This document shows, one piece after another, positions 8,001 through 15,165 of a DNA stretch of 64,000 bases (position 1 is the stretch's first letter; every line of letters begins with the position of its first letter). Origin of the DNA: [Clostridium] innocuum (lineage in GTDB: Bacteria; Bacillota_I; Bacilli_A; Erysipelotrichales; Erysipelotrichaceae). The stretch is taken from NCBI GenBank assembly GCA_012317185.1, contig CP048838.1, positions 1,984,001 to 2,048,000 of the forward strand, given 5' to 3'. The translations under genes were made by a program, and so were the position numbers. The notes below the pieces were generated by a model, which worked only from the letters and a program-made list of their open reading frames with translations, made no database searches and was not told where the DNA came from.

Positions 8001-8499
8001 CTGAAACAGGCTCCTGCACAGCTTGCTCTGATAAAGGTTCATCTTCAGAAGCGACGTCTTCTTCCAGGCTTGCTTCTGGAGTGCCTTCTGCAGGGGTAGC
8101 CTCCTCAGAAACGGTTGTATCTGCAGAAGCATTCTCTGCGGTGTTGAAATCAGACGGCATTCCTTCTGCACCAGCTTCTGTCTTTGCAGCTGCTGCATCG
8201 GATACTTCTGTTGTGGCTGACGTTTTTTCTTCATCAGTATCATTTTCTGTCACTTCAGCTTTCGTATCAGCGTCCACTGGGGCTTTTTCTGTATCCTGTG
8301 CAGGTCCAGTCTCCAATGCTGTCTCAACCGGTACTGCTTCCTTTTCCTTTGAAGCTGACCTATCTGCTTCCGTGGAGCCTTCCGCTTTCACAGAAGCCTG
8401 TGAATCCATGTCATCTGTTGTTTCTAAGGTGTCCTTTGCTTCTGGTTGCTGCGGTGATGCATTCACATCAACCGTTTCCTCGTTTGGATTTTGTTCCAT
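5068..8499 (-). CDS. Class A penicillin-binding protein with long acidic N-tail and three C-terminal helical repeats
   Basis: A 1143-residue bifunctional peptidoglycan synthase (PBP1A type), far longer than the usual 700-900. The start at 8499 is chosen because AAGGAGG lies 7-8 bases upstream. Residues 1-250 are an acidic, Ala/Glu/Ser/Thr-rich cytoplasmic tail with a 45-residue tandem duplication (132-176 and 177-221). A membrane helix spans about 254-280. The GT51 glycosyltransferase domain has its catalytic glutamate at 339 (AIEDSRFYSHNGFD) and GGSTLTMQ at 370-377. The transpeptidase domain has SSIK at 636-639, SLN at 691-693 and KTGT at 827-830. Residues 943-1140 hold three ~62-residue FIVAR-like three-helix units (SDYTAETYSKLQAA, SLYTPESIHALNAA, NSYTVESVLQFDS). 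It overlaps recU by 32 bp, the recU-ponA arrangement of Bacillus, so a ponA-type role in septal or lateral wall growth is likely. It is paralogous to the gene at 9217-11868. Confidence 0.95.
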   Translation of the reverse strand: MEQNPNEETVDVNASPQQPEAKDTLETTDDMDSQASVKAEGSTEADRSASKEKEAVPVETALETGPAQDTEKAPVDADTKAEVTENDTDEEKTSATTEVSDAAAAKTEAGAEGMPSDFNTAENASADTTVSEEATPAEGTPEASLEEDVASEDEPLSEQAVQEPVSAEAVNTDILNEEAIPAEDTPEASLEEDASSEDETLSEQAVQEPVSAEVVNTDILNEETLVSAEAEEADSANRKKKPEKNKGKLSRGRKIVNGIIIAFLTIALLGSGTGAYLLYHIAHKADPDGMVEKMKSDEPSVFYASDGKTIIGELGEESRENITYEQVPQSTIDAFLAIEDSRFYSHNGFDLPRFISSAFNNMKSGDLSQGGSTLTMQTVDNFIMKPVEDKMQKEGKYFSTKEKIERKIQEIYLSMCLDDELSKEDIMTRYLNQINFGQHTRGIQKGAQYYFGKNVEDLNLSESAFLAGVINAPNSNNPYNGIIDGDNYYQQAMKRRDETLYQMLNHGYITETEYKLAKATKLAFQVAGEPDAAELDPYKDYVRAAADEIIDKYGVDPATTPMKVYTALDINAQKAANKASSGKVVGLTDNKYYQIGFTVLNNKNGEVIAVSAGRTDIKSADGQVHFRFREPHQPGSSIKPIFDYAPSFDKIGYCTSRVFVDKAISFGNWNVINANGTYNGKVSMERAIAQSLNTPAVNTFDALLNRVGYDEMISYAKKMGFDPDVAKNMDIQYSIGASGMMASPTEMAAAYATLANGGTYNEAHMVRKIVYKNEDKTIKAKVQTHQPLSPQAAYMTSDLLYRAIFGKDSGWNLMSRLGFGAYPVYGKTGTSDWADDAWKYGGPMKDEWMINYTSEYTIATWSGFDSGIEGKPTYISEEILNANIPGWINKYMLDSIATGNEHMISSPGGISSYGGGMIKSEWLATAKQNNPLTIANSKTNNKALKSAVSSAKGMKSSDYTAETYSKLQAAIAAAEKILKDDMAPQEDIDKAKADLQAALNGLVSSANKSSLNAALTKAAGINTSLYTPESIHALNAAVNSAKSVYDNKKSTQAQIDAQTSAVNNAINTLVQKPVISRDALNEAINKGNAINRNSYTVESVLQFDSILNTAKTVYGDANATQAQIDEQTAKVNAALTEVLKPAQ
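7837..8106 (-). repeat. 135-bp in-frame tandem duplication inside the PBP cytoplasmic tail
   Basis: Two head-to-tail copies with a period of exactly 135 bp: unit 1 at 7972-8106 and unit 2 at 7837-7971. For example ACAGGCTCCTGCACAGCTTG occurs at 7871 and again at 8006. Each unit encodes 45 residues containing PEASLEED, LSEQAVQEPVSAE and VNTDILNEE. The copies differ at a handful of positions, so the duplication is recent but not brand new. Confidence 0.92.
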
Positions 8500-9085
8500 A
8501 TGATTTTTCCTCCTTGAAGTACAGGGCATCGACGTTATCAAGATAACATAATCTCGGTGTCAGACCCATACGGATAAGGGAACCTACTTCCTTCACTTTC
8601 ATGTAAGATATCGATTTGCGTTCTCCCTCATAGTACATGTCAATCAGTATTGCGGCATCGATCAGATAGGTTTCTTCGAAGCAGGTGAAACGGATAATGA
8701 AAAATCCGATTCCTCCATGCTGTATCACCTTTTTTAAATGCTCAATCTGATGTGGATGAATGCTTTTGAAGGGGAACGAGGTCTTCTGCCTTGTTTCCTT
8801 TGCTTCAAAATCGATAGCTCTTCCACGATAGATACCGTTGTAATCTGTTGTACTTGGTGTTTTATAATAGGCTTCCGTAATTTTGGCGGCACTGCGCTCA
8901 GGGTAATCAACCTTGACAACCTGTATTGGTGTCGGCTTCTTATGTATCAATGCACGATCGCAGCTGCAGTAATATGCATTGGAATCATTCAAATCATTCT
9001 CCAACGACATCCCTCTTCCCATGTGGTTATCCTGGGCTTTAACGGCTGGTGTCGGCATCACTTTTCTATTTGGATATCCTATCAC
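8468..9085 (-). CDS. recU: Holliday junction resolvase RecU
   Basis: A ~205-residue RecU, the Bacillota Holliday junction nuclease used in recombination and chromosome segregation. Family features are the N-terminal VIGYPNRK, the GRGMSLENDLNDSNAYY segment, the nuclease core TDYNGIYRGRAIDFEAKET (acidic metal ligands D, E and K) and the PHQIEHLKKVIQHGGIGF segment. The start is taken as GTG at 9085 because AAGGTGA (9091-9097) lies 5 bases before it; an in-frame GTG at 9094 overlaps that site and has none of its own. It is co-transcribed with the PBP at 5068-8499, whose start codon lies inside recU. Confidence 0.93.
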   Translation of the reverse strand: MIGYPNRKVMPTPAVKAQDNHMGRGMSLENDLNDSNAYYCSCDRALIHKKPTPIQVVKVDYPERSAAKITEAYYKTPSTTDYNGIYRGRAIDFEAKETRQKTSFPFKSIHPHQIEHLKKVIQHGGIGFFIIRFTCFEETYLIDAAILIDMYYEGERKSISYMKVKEVGSLIRMGLTPRLCYLDNVDALYFKEEKSYGTKSKRGNG

Positions 9086-9102
9086 ATTTATCACCTTTTT
9101 CT

Positions 9103-9108
9103 ATTATA
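9103..9108 (-). promoter_or_regulatory. Candidate -10 element of the recU promoter
   Basis: A perfect TATAAT on the minus strand just upstream of recU. No convincing -35 hexamer is visible at 16-18 bp. If real, the message would begin only about ten bases before the GTG start codon. Confidence 0.4.
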
Positions 9109-9179
9109 TACAAATTTCCTTCTTATTTCTACTTTTGCGGGCAATGTTGTTGGAAAAATTTACTTTTATAAAGGTAAAG

Positions 9180-9211
9180 AATAAAAGACAGGATCATAAA
9201 TCGATCCTGTC
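9180..9211 (-). terminator. Terminator of the second PBP gene
   Basis: GACAGGATC (9187-9195) pairs with GATCCTGTC (9203-9211). On the minus strand the stem is followed by TTTTATTCTTT. It lies just beyond the PBP stop codon and separates it from recU. Confidence 0.85.
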
Positions 9212-9216
9212 CTGCT

Positions 9217-11868
9217 TTATGGTGCCGGTGTTTGATTATTCTGGTTGTTCTGGGTATTGTCCGAAGGAGGTGTTGTACCGTTGCCGTTGTTTGCGTCGCC
9301 ACCGGTATCCGGCGGTGGTGTGGTTTGCACAGGGGAGCTGATACAATTCTGCACAGCTGTATTGATGGCAGCGGTCGCCGCATCAATCTGTTCCTGCGTA
9401 CTGTCCTTATTCGCGAGCACACTGTTACCGCTGCTGATTGCACTTTGCAAAGCCGCAACCTTATCGCTTTGATATTTGGTGGTATCCACATAGCCCTGCG
9501 CACTGTTCAGGGCCGAGCTCAGTGCCGAGGTATCCGTCTTCGGTGTTTCCTCTTTCTTTACAAGTCCCTGCATGGCGGCTTCCAATGCACTTCGTGCCGC
9601 ATCGATTTCCTCCTGTGTTGCCGCAGAGTTCGCCATCACTTTTCGTGCCGCATCCAGAGCTTCCTTCAGCTTGGCATAGCTTTCCGCCGTATAATCATCT
9701 GCATTCATGCCTGCAGCACTGGATATTGCCGCTTCCAGCTTGCTGTTGGTGACATTCGCATTTTGTTCTGTCATCGGGTTGTTCTTTGCTGCCGAAGAGA
9801 GCCATTCTGTCTTGATCAGACCGCCGCCATAGGAGCTGATGCCATCCGGCTGTTGAATACGAACAGCGTTGGAACTGATGGTATCCAGCATGGATTTGTT
9901 GATCCAGCCGGGGATATTTGCGTTAATCATATCCATTGTGAAATATGCGCCTTCCTTTGCTGCATCAAAGCCTGACCAGGTCGCGATTGTGTATTCGCTT
10001 GTATAATTTATCATCCATTCATCCTTCATTGCGAGAACGGGAATACCGTATGCCACACCCAAGTCGGCCCAGTCACTGGTGCCTGTCTTACCATAGACAG
10101 GATAGGCGCCGAAGCCAAGGGAACCCATCAGGTTTTCACCCTTTGTTTTGCCGTTTACTGCCTTGTACAGCAGATCACTCATCATATAAGCTGCCTGCTC
10201 GGACATGACGCGCGTTTTCTTCGGCTTGTTGTCGAAGGTTCTGGATTCATCCTTATATTCCACCTTTGTGACCATGTGCGGTTCAATATAATAGCCGCCA
10301 TTAGCCAGGGCTGCATAGGCAGCTGCCATTTGCGTTGTGGAGCCCTTCATTTCCGCACCACCGATGGAATACTGAAGACTGAAGGCATCGGCAACCGAAT
10401 CACTGAAGCCTAAATTCTTTAGATACTGAATCATTGCATCCTGTCCTTCACTCTCCAGAAGAGCCTGCAGGGATTGCACGGCAATCGTATTCAGGGACTT
10501 GGATACAGCACGCTCTAGGCTGACCTTTCCATAGAAATTGCCATCGGAGTTCTGTACAGACCATCCGGTGAGATTCAGCGGCTTATCCTCCATGACACGG
10601 GAGGTAGCCCATCCCAGCTTATCAAAGGTTGGCGCATAATCCAGCAGCGGCTTGATGGTGGAGCCAACACTCTTCGGCTCTGTATAGCGATTCAAATAGG
10701 TCTTGGATTCCACATCGCCTCTGCCTCCGGAAACGGCGACGATTTCGCCGGTCTGATTGTTTAAAACAGTGAATCCGATTTGGAAATTGCTGTCCGAGAA
10801 GAATTCGACAGACCTACCGCTGGATAATTCATTGGCATGATCCTGTGCATGGATATCCAGGGATGTATAGATTTTCATGGGAACAAGTGCAGGATCCTCT
10901 CCGGTAAGCGCCTGTACTTCCTTCGCAGCTTCATATACATAGTCGTAATATTTATCAGAGCCGGCAGATGATTTTTTCTTCTCTCCGGTCAGCTGGAATG
11001 CCAGCTTTGTGCTTTTTGCCAGCTTGTATTCGGTTTCCGTAATATAGCCGTGCTTCAGCATCAGATTCAGTGTTTCATCTCTACGCTCACTCGCATACTG
11101 ATAGAAGTTATCACCGGTGCTCTTGTCGTAGCCACGGTAGGGATTATAGCTGTTTGGTGCGTTGATGACACCGGCTAGAAAGGCACTTTCCGCCAGATTT
11201 AATTCCTCAACATTCTTACCAAAATAATATTCAGCACCCTTTTGAATACCGCGGGCACTGTCACCGAAATTGATTTCATTCAGATACTTCGTAATGATTT
11301 CTTCCTTGGACAGGTCCTTTTCCAGACTCATACTCATGTAGATTTCCTGTACCTTACGTTCTACTTTTTCCAACGCGGAATATGTCTTGCCCTCTTTTTC
11401 GGCCTTTTCCTCTTCCGGCTTCATGATGAAGTTGTCGATGGTCTGCATGGTCAGTGTGGAACCGCCCTGCGCAAAGCTTCCGGACTTTACATTGAATAAA
11501 GCACTGGAAATGAAGCGGGGAAGATCGAATCCGTTATGGGAAAAGTAACGGGAATCCTCGATTGCCAGAAAGGCATCGATCGTAGACTGGGGAATTTGCT
11601 TGTAGGTGACATTTTCCCGGCTGACACCGCCCCATTCATAAATTTTCGTACCGTCTGCCGCATAAAATGTCGATGGCTCCCGATTGACGATTTTATCCGC
11701 CATATCATCCGTATCCACAGAGCCGACAATCGTGCTCAGCATGAAGAATACGGAAACCCCTCCGACCAGTACCAGTGCCAGAAAAACGATGACAATGCTG
11801 CGGAATATCCTTCCACCGCCCTGTCCTGATTTCCTGCGGACTGCCTTTGGCTGTTGCTTTTTATCCAT
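9217..11868 (-). CDS. Class A penicillin-binding protein, paralogue with two C-terminal repeats
   Basis: An 883-residue PBP1A-type protein. The N terminus is short and basic (MDKKQQPKAVRRKSGQGGG), with a membrane helix at about 21-46. The GT51 glycosyltransferase has its catalytic glutamate at 104 (AIEDSRYFSHNGFD) and GGSTLTMQ at 135-142. The transpeptidase has STIK at 403-406, SLN at 458-460 and KTGT at 594-597. Two FIVAR-like helical units follow (about 709-770 and 782-842), then a Pro/Asn/Gln/Thr-rich tail to the end. It is close in sequence to the PBP at 5068-8499 through the catalytic core but lacks that protein's long acidic cytoplasmic tail. GGAGG precedes the ATG at a good distance. 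It has its own promoter and terminator, so expression can differ from the recU-linked copy. Confidence 0.95.
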   Translation of the reverse strand: MDKKQQPKAVRRKSGQGGGRIFRSIVIVFLALVLVGGVSVFFMLSTIVGSVDTDDMADKIVNREPSTFYAADGTKIYEWGGVSRENVTYKQIPQSTIDAFLAIEDSRYFSHNGFDLPRFISSALFNVKSGSFAQGGSTLTMQTIDNFIMKPEEEKAEKEGKTYSALEKVERKVQEIYMSMSLEKDLSKEEIITKYLNEINFGDSARGIQKGAEYYFGKNVEELNLAESAFLAGVINAPNSYNPYRGYDKSTGDNFYQYASERRDETLNLMLKHGYITETEYKLAKSTKLAFQLTGEKKKSSAGSDKYYDYVYEAAKEVQALTGEDPALVPMKIYTSLDIHAQDHANELSSGRSVEFFSDSNFQIGFTVLNNQTGEIVAVSGGRGDVESKTYLNRYTEPKSVGSTIKPLLDYAPTFDKLGWATSRVMEDKPLNLTGWSVQNSDGNFYGKVSLERAVSKSLNTIAVQSLQALLESEGQDAMIQYLKNLGFSDSVADAFSLQYSIGGAEMKGSTTQMAAAYAALANGGYYIEPHMVTKVEYKDESRTFDNKPKKTRVMSEQAAYMMSDLLYKAVNGKTKGENLMGSLGFGAYPVYGKTGTSDWADLGVAYGIPVLAMKDEWMINYTSEYTIATWSGFDAAKEGAYFTMDMINANIPGWINKSMLDTISSNAVRIQQPDGISSYGGGLIKTEWLSSAAKNNPMTEQNANVTNSKLEAAISSAAGMNADDYTAESYAKLKEALDAARKVMANSAATQEEIDAARSALEAAMQGLVKKEETPKTDTSALSSALNSAQGYVDTTKYQSDKVAALQSAISSGNSVLANKDSTQEQIDAATAAINTAVQNCISSPVQTTPPPDTGGDANNGNGTTPPSDNTQNNQNNQTPAP

Positions 11869-11954
11869 ATGATGTTTCCTCCTTGTCGTATCGAATGCAC
11901 ACGATCAGTGTGTCAGATATTTAAAGTTATGATTGTGTCATTTACACATCCTAT

Positions 11955-11983
11955 ATCATAATCTACTATAAACAATTTTACAA
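11955..11983 (-). promoter_or_regulatory. Promoter of the second PBP gene
   Basis: On the minus strand, TTGTAA (4/6), a 17-bp spacer and TATGAT (5/6). It leaves an ~80-base untranslated leader before the ATG at 11868. The rest of the 312-bp divergent gap (11869-12180) holds only this and the gpsB -10. Confidence 0.6.
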
Positions 11984-12071
11984 ACGATTTCCACCGCTTT
12001 AAGAAAATCGTTTGAATTTTCACATAGAAATCACATCGTCCCACGCTTCCACAGTGTGCCTGCGGCAACCT

Positions 12072-12077
12072 TATAAT
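12072..12077 (+). promoter_or_regulatory. Candidate -10 element of gpsB/rnpB
   Basis: A perfect TATAAT about 100 bases before the gpsB start. No good -35 hexamer was found at the expected distance, so the assignment rests on the -10 alone. Confidence 0.4.
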
Positions 12078-12180
12078 AATACACGTGTATGTCGAAACGT
12101 AGGAAAGTGTGCGTTTGTGTAATTTTCCCTTGCTTTTTTCTGGAAATTCTGAGAAACTATGTAAGTGGAAGGTGAAATTC

Positions 12181-12504
12181 ATGGAAAAAAGATTCAAGCT
12201 AAAAGTGGAAGATGTATTGAATAAACAGTTTAATATAGATTTCAAGGGATATTCATCCGTAGAAGTGGATGAGTTTCTGGATCTTGTCATCAATGATTAT
12301 CAGGAATATGATGCCATGATTGAGAATCTGGGGGAGCGTCTGCAGGAATATGAAAAGCAGATTGCTGCCATGAAGGCGAAAATCATCGAGCTGGAAGGGA
12401 AACAGGGAGCTGTTCAGGAGGAAAGCGTTGCTGCAAATGGCAATGTGGATATTCTGAAGCGTCTGACCCGTCTGGAAAACGCGGTGTTTGCCAGTAAAAA
12501 ATAA
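12181..12504 (+). CDS. gpsB: Cell-division/cell-wall coordinator GpsB
   Basis: A 107-residue DivIVA-like coiled-coil protein. The N-terminal lipid-binding/PBP-binding domain is clear: LKVEDVLNKQFNIDFKGYSS followed by VEVDEFLDLVINDY. A long coiled coil then runs to a short C-terminal trimerisation segment (NVDILKRLTRLENAVF). The start at 12181 is chosen because GGAAGGTGA lies just upstream. GpsB recruits class A PBPs to and from the septum, and here it sits next to two of them, though on the opposite strand. The stop codon is 2 bases from the 5' end of the RNase P RNA. Confidence 0.95.
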   Translation: MEKRFKLKVEDVLNKQFNIDFKGYSSVEVDEFLDLVINDYQEYDAMIENLGERLQEYEKQIAAMKAKIIELEGKQGAVQEESVAANGNVDILKRLTRLENAVFASKK

Positions 12505-12506
12505 AC

Positions 12507-12862
12507 TGCTTCTTCTGCGGCAGTCGCTGGCCGTAAGGTCAGAGGAAAGTCCATGCTCGCACATTCTGTGATGAATGTAGTGTTTGTGCTGGATGAAACG
12601 ATAAATCCAGGCAGCGTAAGCTGACGGCTGGAGAAGGCCTGTGGTGAAAGCTATGGCGGACTCCTTTAAAAGTGCCACAGAAACGAGCTTTTCGGGAAAC
12701 CGGAAAGATGGAACGGGTAAACCCCGCAAGCGAGAAACCCAAATTTGGTAGGGGAATCTAATCACGGCAAAACGAAGCCAGTGATCGGAACGTGGAAACA
12801 CGTAGATAAATGACTGCCACTTTCGCAAGAGAGTACAGAACATGGCTTATGCAGTGGAAGCA
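12507..12862 (+). ncRNA. rnpB: RNase P RNA
   Basis: The RNA component of RNase P, which matures tRNA 5' ends. Conserved blocks are visible in order: GAGGAAAGTCC near the 5' end (12541), the ACAGAAA segment, the central block from CGGGTAAACCCCGCAAGCGA to AACCCAAAT, GGTAGGGGA, GATAAATGACTGCC, and the 3' ACAGAACATGGCTTA. The terminal P1 helix forms between TGCTTCTTCTGC (12507-12518) and GCAGTGGAAGCA (12851-12862) with one mismatch, which sets the ends. A terminator follows directly. The gpsB-rnpB neighbourhood is also that of Bacillus. Length of about 356 nt is in the normal range. Confidence 0.96.
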
Positions 12863-12865
12863 ATC

Positions 12866-12891
12866 AGCGAAGGCGCGTCCTTCGCTTTTTC
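12866..12891 (+). terminator. Intrinsic terminator of rnpB
   Basis: AGCGAAGG (12866-12873) pairs with CCTTCGCT (12879-12886) over a 5-nt loop, followed by a T run. Confidence 0.88.
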
Positions 12892-13056
12892 ATGTCTTTA
12901 CATGCAGGGAAGGCGGGCTGAAAGAAGCCTTGGTAAACAACAGGCTATCCAAAGAGAATGCTATTCGAATCAGCCGCAGCCTTTTCCTGTTCTACGGTAT
13001 GAAAATGAGGGATTTATGGGATAAAAAAGTGAAAGACGAATTTTGTGAAGGTTTCA

Positions 13057-13100
13057 TTTACATAAAAGAATTTGACTGATATAATAATAGAGATTATAAA
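13057..13100 (+). promoter_or_regulatory. Two interleaved sigma-A promoters before rodZ
   Basis: Promoter one: TTTACA (13057-13062), 17-bp spacer, TATAAT (13080-13085). Promoter two, shifted by 15 bp: TTGACT (13072-13077), 17-bp spacer, TATAAA (13095-13100). Both lie 50-70 bases before the rodZ ATG. The second -35 sits within the spacer of the first, so RNA polymerase could occupy only one at a time. Confidence 0.7.
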
Positions 13101-13150
13101 ATCTGTTCATACTGATATGTGACAAGTTAAGATAAATAAAGAGGTGCTCT

Positions 13151-14095
13151 ATGGAAGAAATCGGTAGACTGTTAAAAGAGAAAAGATTAGAGCTGGGGCT
13201 GACCATCGAAGAAGTGAGCGATCAGACACGCCTGACTCAGAAACATATAAAAGCGCTGGAGGAAGGAGACATCGGTTTTTTTCATGATGATCTGTCTTAT
13301 CTGCGCTTCTTTGTGAAATCCTATTGCGATGTACTGGGACTGGACTTTGAGGACATCAAGGATGAGCTGCGTAAGGATGTTAATGATTACACCATGACCT
13401 TTACAACCTCGGCACAGATCAACCATGAGGAAATTGAAAAGAATATTGCAAAGTCGGAAAAGCTAAGCAAGGTTTCCACAGCGAATGTAAAAACGAGGCA
13501 GAAGCGACGGTTTCGCAAGCCGGATATGTCTCTGGTATCCCTGATTGCCATTGTGGCAGTCGTGGCAATCGTTATCATGTTTGCGTTTGTCGTATTTCTG
13601 AAATCGGATGCAGGTAAGGGGAAAACAGCGAATAATGCGCAGCCAACTGCACCGGAGCAGACGGAAAACGGTACGAATAAGTATCCGAGCAGCGACGAAA
13701 AGAAAGAGGAAGAGGGACAGCAGAAGGAAGAGGAAAAGGAAATCAGTATATCCAAAATCGATGCGACCCATTACACCATTGAAAATCTGAAGGACGGGGA
13801 GGAGCTGAATTTTGAAGTTACCTTTGCGGGAAGCTCCTCCGGATTCAGCGCCAGTGTTGACGGCAAGGTGCTGGATGAGCCAAAGGCACAGGTATACGAA
13901 TACAAATCCTCTGCAAAAGGAACAGTGAAGGCGAAAAAGGGCATGAAGCTGGAGCTTTATGTCGGCTATATGTATAATACACAGTTAAAGATCAATGACA
14001 AGAATGTAAAGCTGGATGATTCCATTGTGAATTCGAGCGGTGCCATCACACTGGAGTTTACGATTGCGGGTGACAGTGATGAATCTTCCAAATAA
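13151..14095 (+). CDS. rodZ: RodZ-like helix-turn-helix membrane protein
   Basis: A 314-residue protein with RodZ architecture. Residues 1-90 are a Cro/CI-type HTH domain (LLKEKRLELGLTIEEVSDQT, ALEEGD, YLRFFVKSYCDVLGLD) that in RodZ contacts MreB rather than DNA. A basic stretch (RQKRRFRKPD) precedes one membrane helix at about 126-153. An acidic Glu/Lys-rich linker leads to a C-terminal extracytoplasmic beta domain (about 200-312, DUF4115-like). GAGGTG precedes the ATG. It is followed, with a 17-bp overlap, by pgsA, as ymfM-pgsA in Bacillus. Role: cell-shape control. Confidence 0.9.
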   Translation: MEEIGRLLKEKRLELGLTIEEVSDQTRLTQKHIKALEEGDIGFFHDDLSYLRFFVKSYCDVLGLDFEDIKDELRKDVNDYTMTFTTSAQINHEEIEKNIAKSEKLSKVSTANVKTRQKRRFRKPDMSLVSLIAIVAVVAIVIMFAFVVFLKSDAGKGKTANNAQPTAPEQTENGTNKYPSSDEKKEEEGQQKEEEKEISISKIDATHYTIENLKDGEELNFEVTFAGSSSGFSASVDGKVLDEPKAQVYEYKSSAKGTVKAKKGMKLELYVGYMYNTQLKINDKNVKLDDSIVNSSGAITLEFTIAGDSDESSK

Positions 14096-14669
14096 GCTGT
14101 CGATGTTTCGCATCGTACTGGTTCCGGTTATCGCCTGTATCTATCTGTTTACAGATTTGCCGGAGGCCTTTGGTGCTGATGTGAGCGGTGAGCATATTGC
14201 TGTCAGCATGACGGCACTGCTTGTACTGATTCTGTTTGCAATTGCGAGCTTTACCGATTACTTGGATGGATATATCGCAAGAAAGCACAATCTGATTACC
14301 TCCTTCGGGAAATTTATCGATCCGATTGCGGATAAGCTGCTGGTGAATACGATGTTCATCCTGTTTGCAGTGGACGGTGTGGTACCTGCGGTATTTGTGC
14401 TGATTATGATATGGCGGGATATGATCGTGGATGGACTGCGTATGAATGCCAGTGCCAAGGGCAAGGTGGTTGCTGCCGGTATGATGGGCAAGGCGAAAAC
14501 GGTGCTGCAGATGTTCGCCATCATCTTTCTGCTGTTGAACAACCTGCCGTTTGCGTTTGTATCACTTCCTGTCGCTGATATTCTGTTTTATGCGGCAGTG
14601 GCGGTGTCGGTGGCAAGCGGAGCAGAGTATTTCCTAAAGCTGAAGGATATTGTCATGGAGACAATGTAA
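14079..14669 (+). CDS. pgsA: CDP-diacylglycerol-glycerol-3-phosphate 3-phosphatidyltransferase
   Basis: A 196-residue membrane enzyme making phosphatidylglycerophosphate, the first committed step to phosphatidylglycerol and cardiolipin. The CDP-alcohol phosphotransferase motif DG-x2-AR-x8-G-x3-D-x3-D is complete, running from DGYIARKHN to KFIDPIADKLL. Several hydrophobic helices flank it. The start at 14079 (MNLPNKLSMFR) is chosen over a longer frame because it gives the usual family N terminus; it overlaps rodZ by 17 bp. The next gene starts 2 bases after its stop. Confidence 0.95.
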   Translation: MNLPNKLSMFRIVLVPVIACIYLFTDLPEAFGADVSGEHIAVSMTALLVLILFAIASFTDYLDGYIARKHNLITSFGKFIDPIADKLLVNTMFILFAVDGVVPAVFVLIMIWRDMIVDGLRMNASAKGKVVAAGMMGKAKTVLQMFAIIFLLLNNLPFAFVSLPVADILFYAAVAVSVASGAEYFLKLKDIVMETM

Positions 14670-14671
14670 AT

Positions 14672-15133
14672 ATGAAGGCATTGATCGAACGCCTGAAAAA
14701 GGACAGGCTGACCATTGGCAGCTGTGAGAGTCTGACTGCCGGTCTGTTCGCAAGTACAATAGCAGAAGTCAGTGGTGCTTCTGCTGTTTTAAAAGGCAGT
14801 ATTGTCACCTATTGGACCGAATGCAAGGTCAATGTTGTGCATGTGCGTGAAGAAATTGTAGAGAAATACGGGGTTGTCAGTGCACCCTGCGCAAAAGAGA
14901 TGGCGGAAAAGGCAAGACTGCTGCTGGATGTCGATCTGTGTGTATCCTTTAGCGGTAATGCGGGGCCGGACACCATGGAGGGGAAGCCGGCAGGTCTGGT
15001 TTATTGTGCGATTGCAGACCGGCACCGCTGTGAGGTTTATGAATTTCATCTGACGATGGAGCGCAATGCATTGAGAAAAAAACTCGTTGAGGAAATGGGA
15101 AAGCAGGTCATCCGTTTTCTGGATGCATGCTGA
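14672..15133 (+). CDS. pncC: Nicotinamide-nucleotide amidohydrolase (CinA C-terminal/PncC domain)
   Basis: A 153-residue single-domain member of the CinA C-terminal family, which deamidates nicotinamide mononucleotide in NAD recycling. Family motifs GSCESLTAGLFAS, GSIVTYWTECK and SFSGNAGPD are present; the glycine-rich SGNAGPD matches the usual SG(I/N)AGP. The N-terminal MoCF-like domain of full-length CinA is absent. The pgsA-cinA-recA order is conserved in Bacillota, where cinA is a competence gene; this copy keeps the position but only the amidohydrolase half. Confidence 0.92.
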   Translation: MKALIERLKKDRLTIGSCESLTAGLFASTIAEVSGASAVLKGSIVTYWTECKVNVVHVREEIVEKYGVVSAPCAKEMAEKARLLLDVDLCVSFSGNAGPDTMEGKPAGLVYCAIADRHRCEVYEFHLTMERNALRKKLVEEMGKQVIRFLDAC

Positions 15134-15165
15134 TTCGTAAATATAATTGGAAAAAGGAGAAATGA

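Noticed and set aside
7718..8503. Long plus-strand open frame (about 260 codons, Ser/Ala/Val-rich) opposite the PBP tail
   Set aside because: It is the mirror of the Glu/Ala/Thr-rich low-complexity coding strand and has no ribosome binding site.
12810..13079. 89-codon frame starting in the 3' part of rnpB
   Set aside because: It overlaps the conserved RNase P RNA and its terminator, lacks a ribosome binding site and resembles no protein family.
15134..15165. SOS (LexA) box before recA
   Set aside because: No GAAC-N4-GTTC or similar palindrome is present; only a weak TATAAT at 15142.
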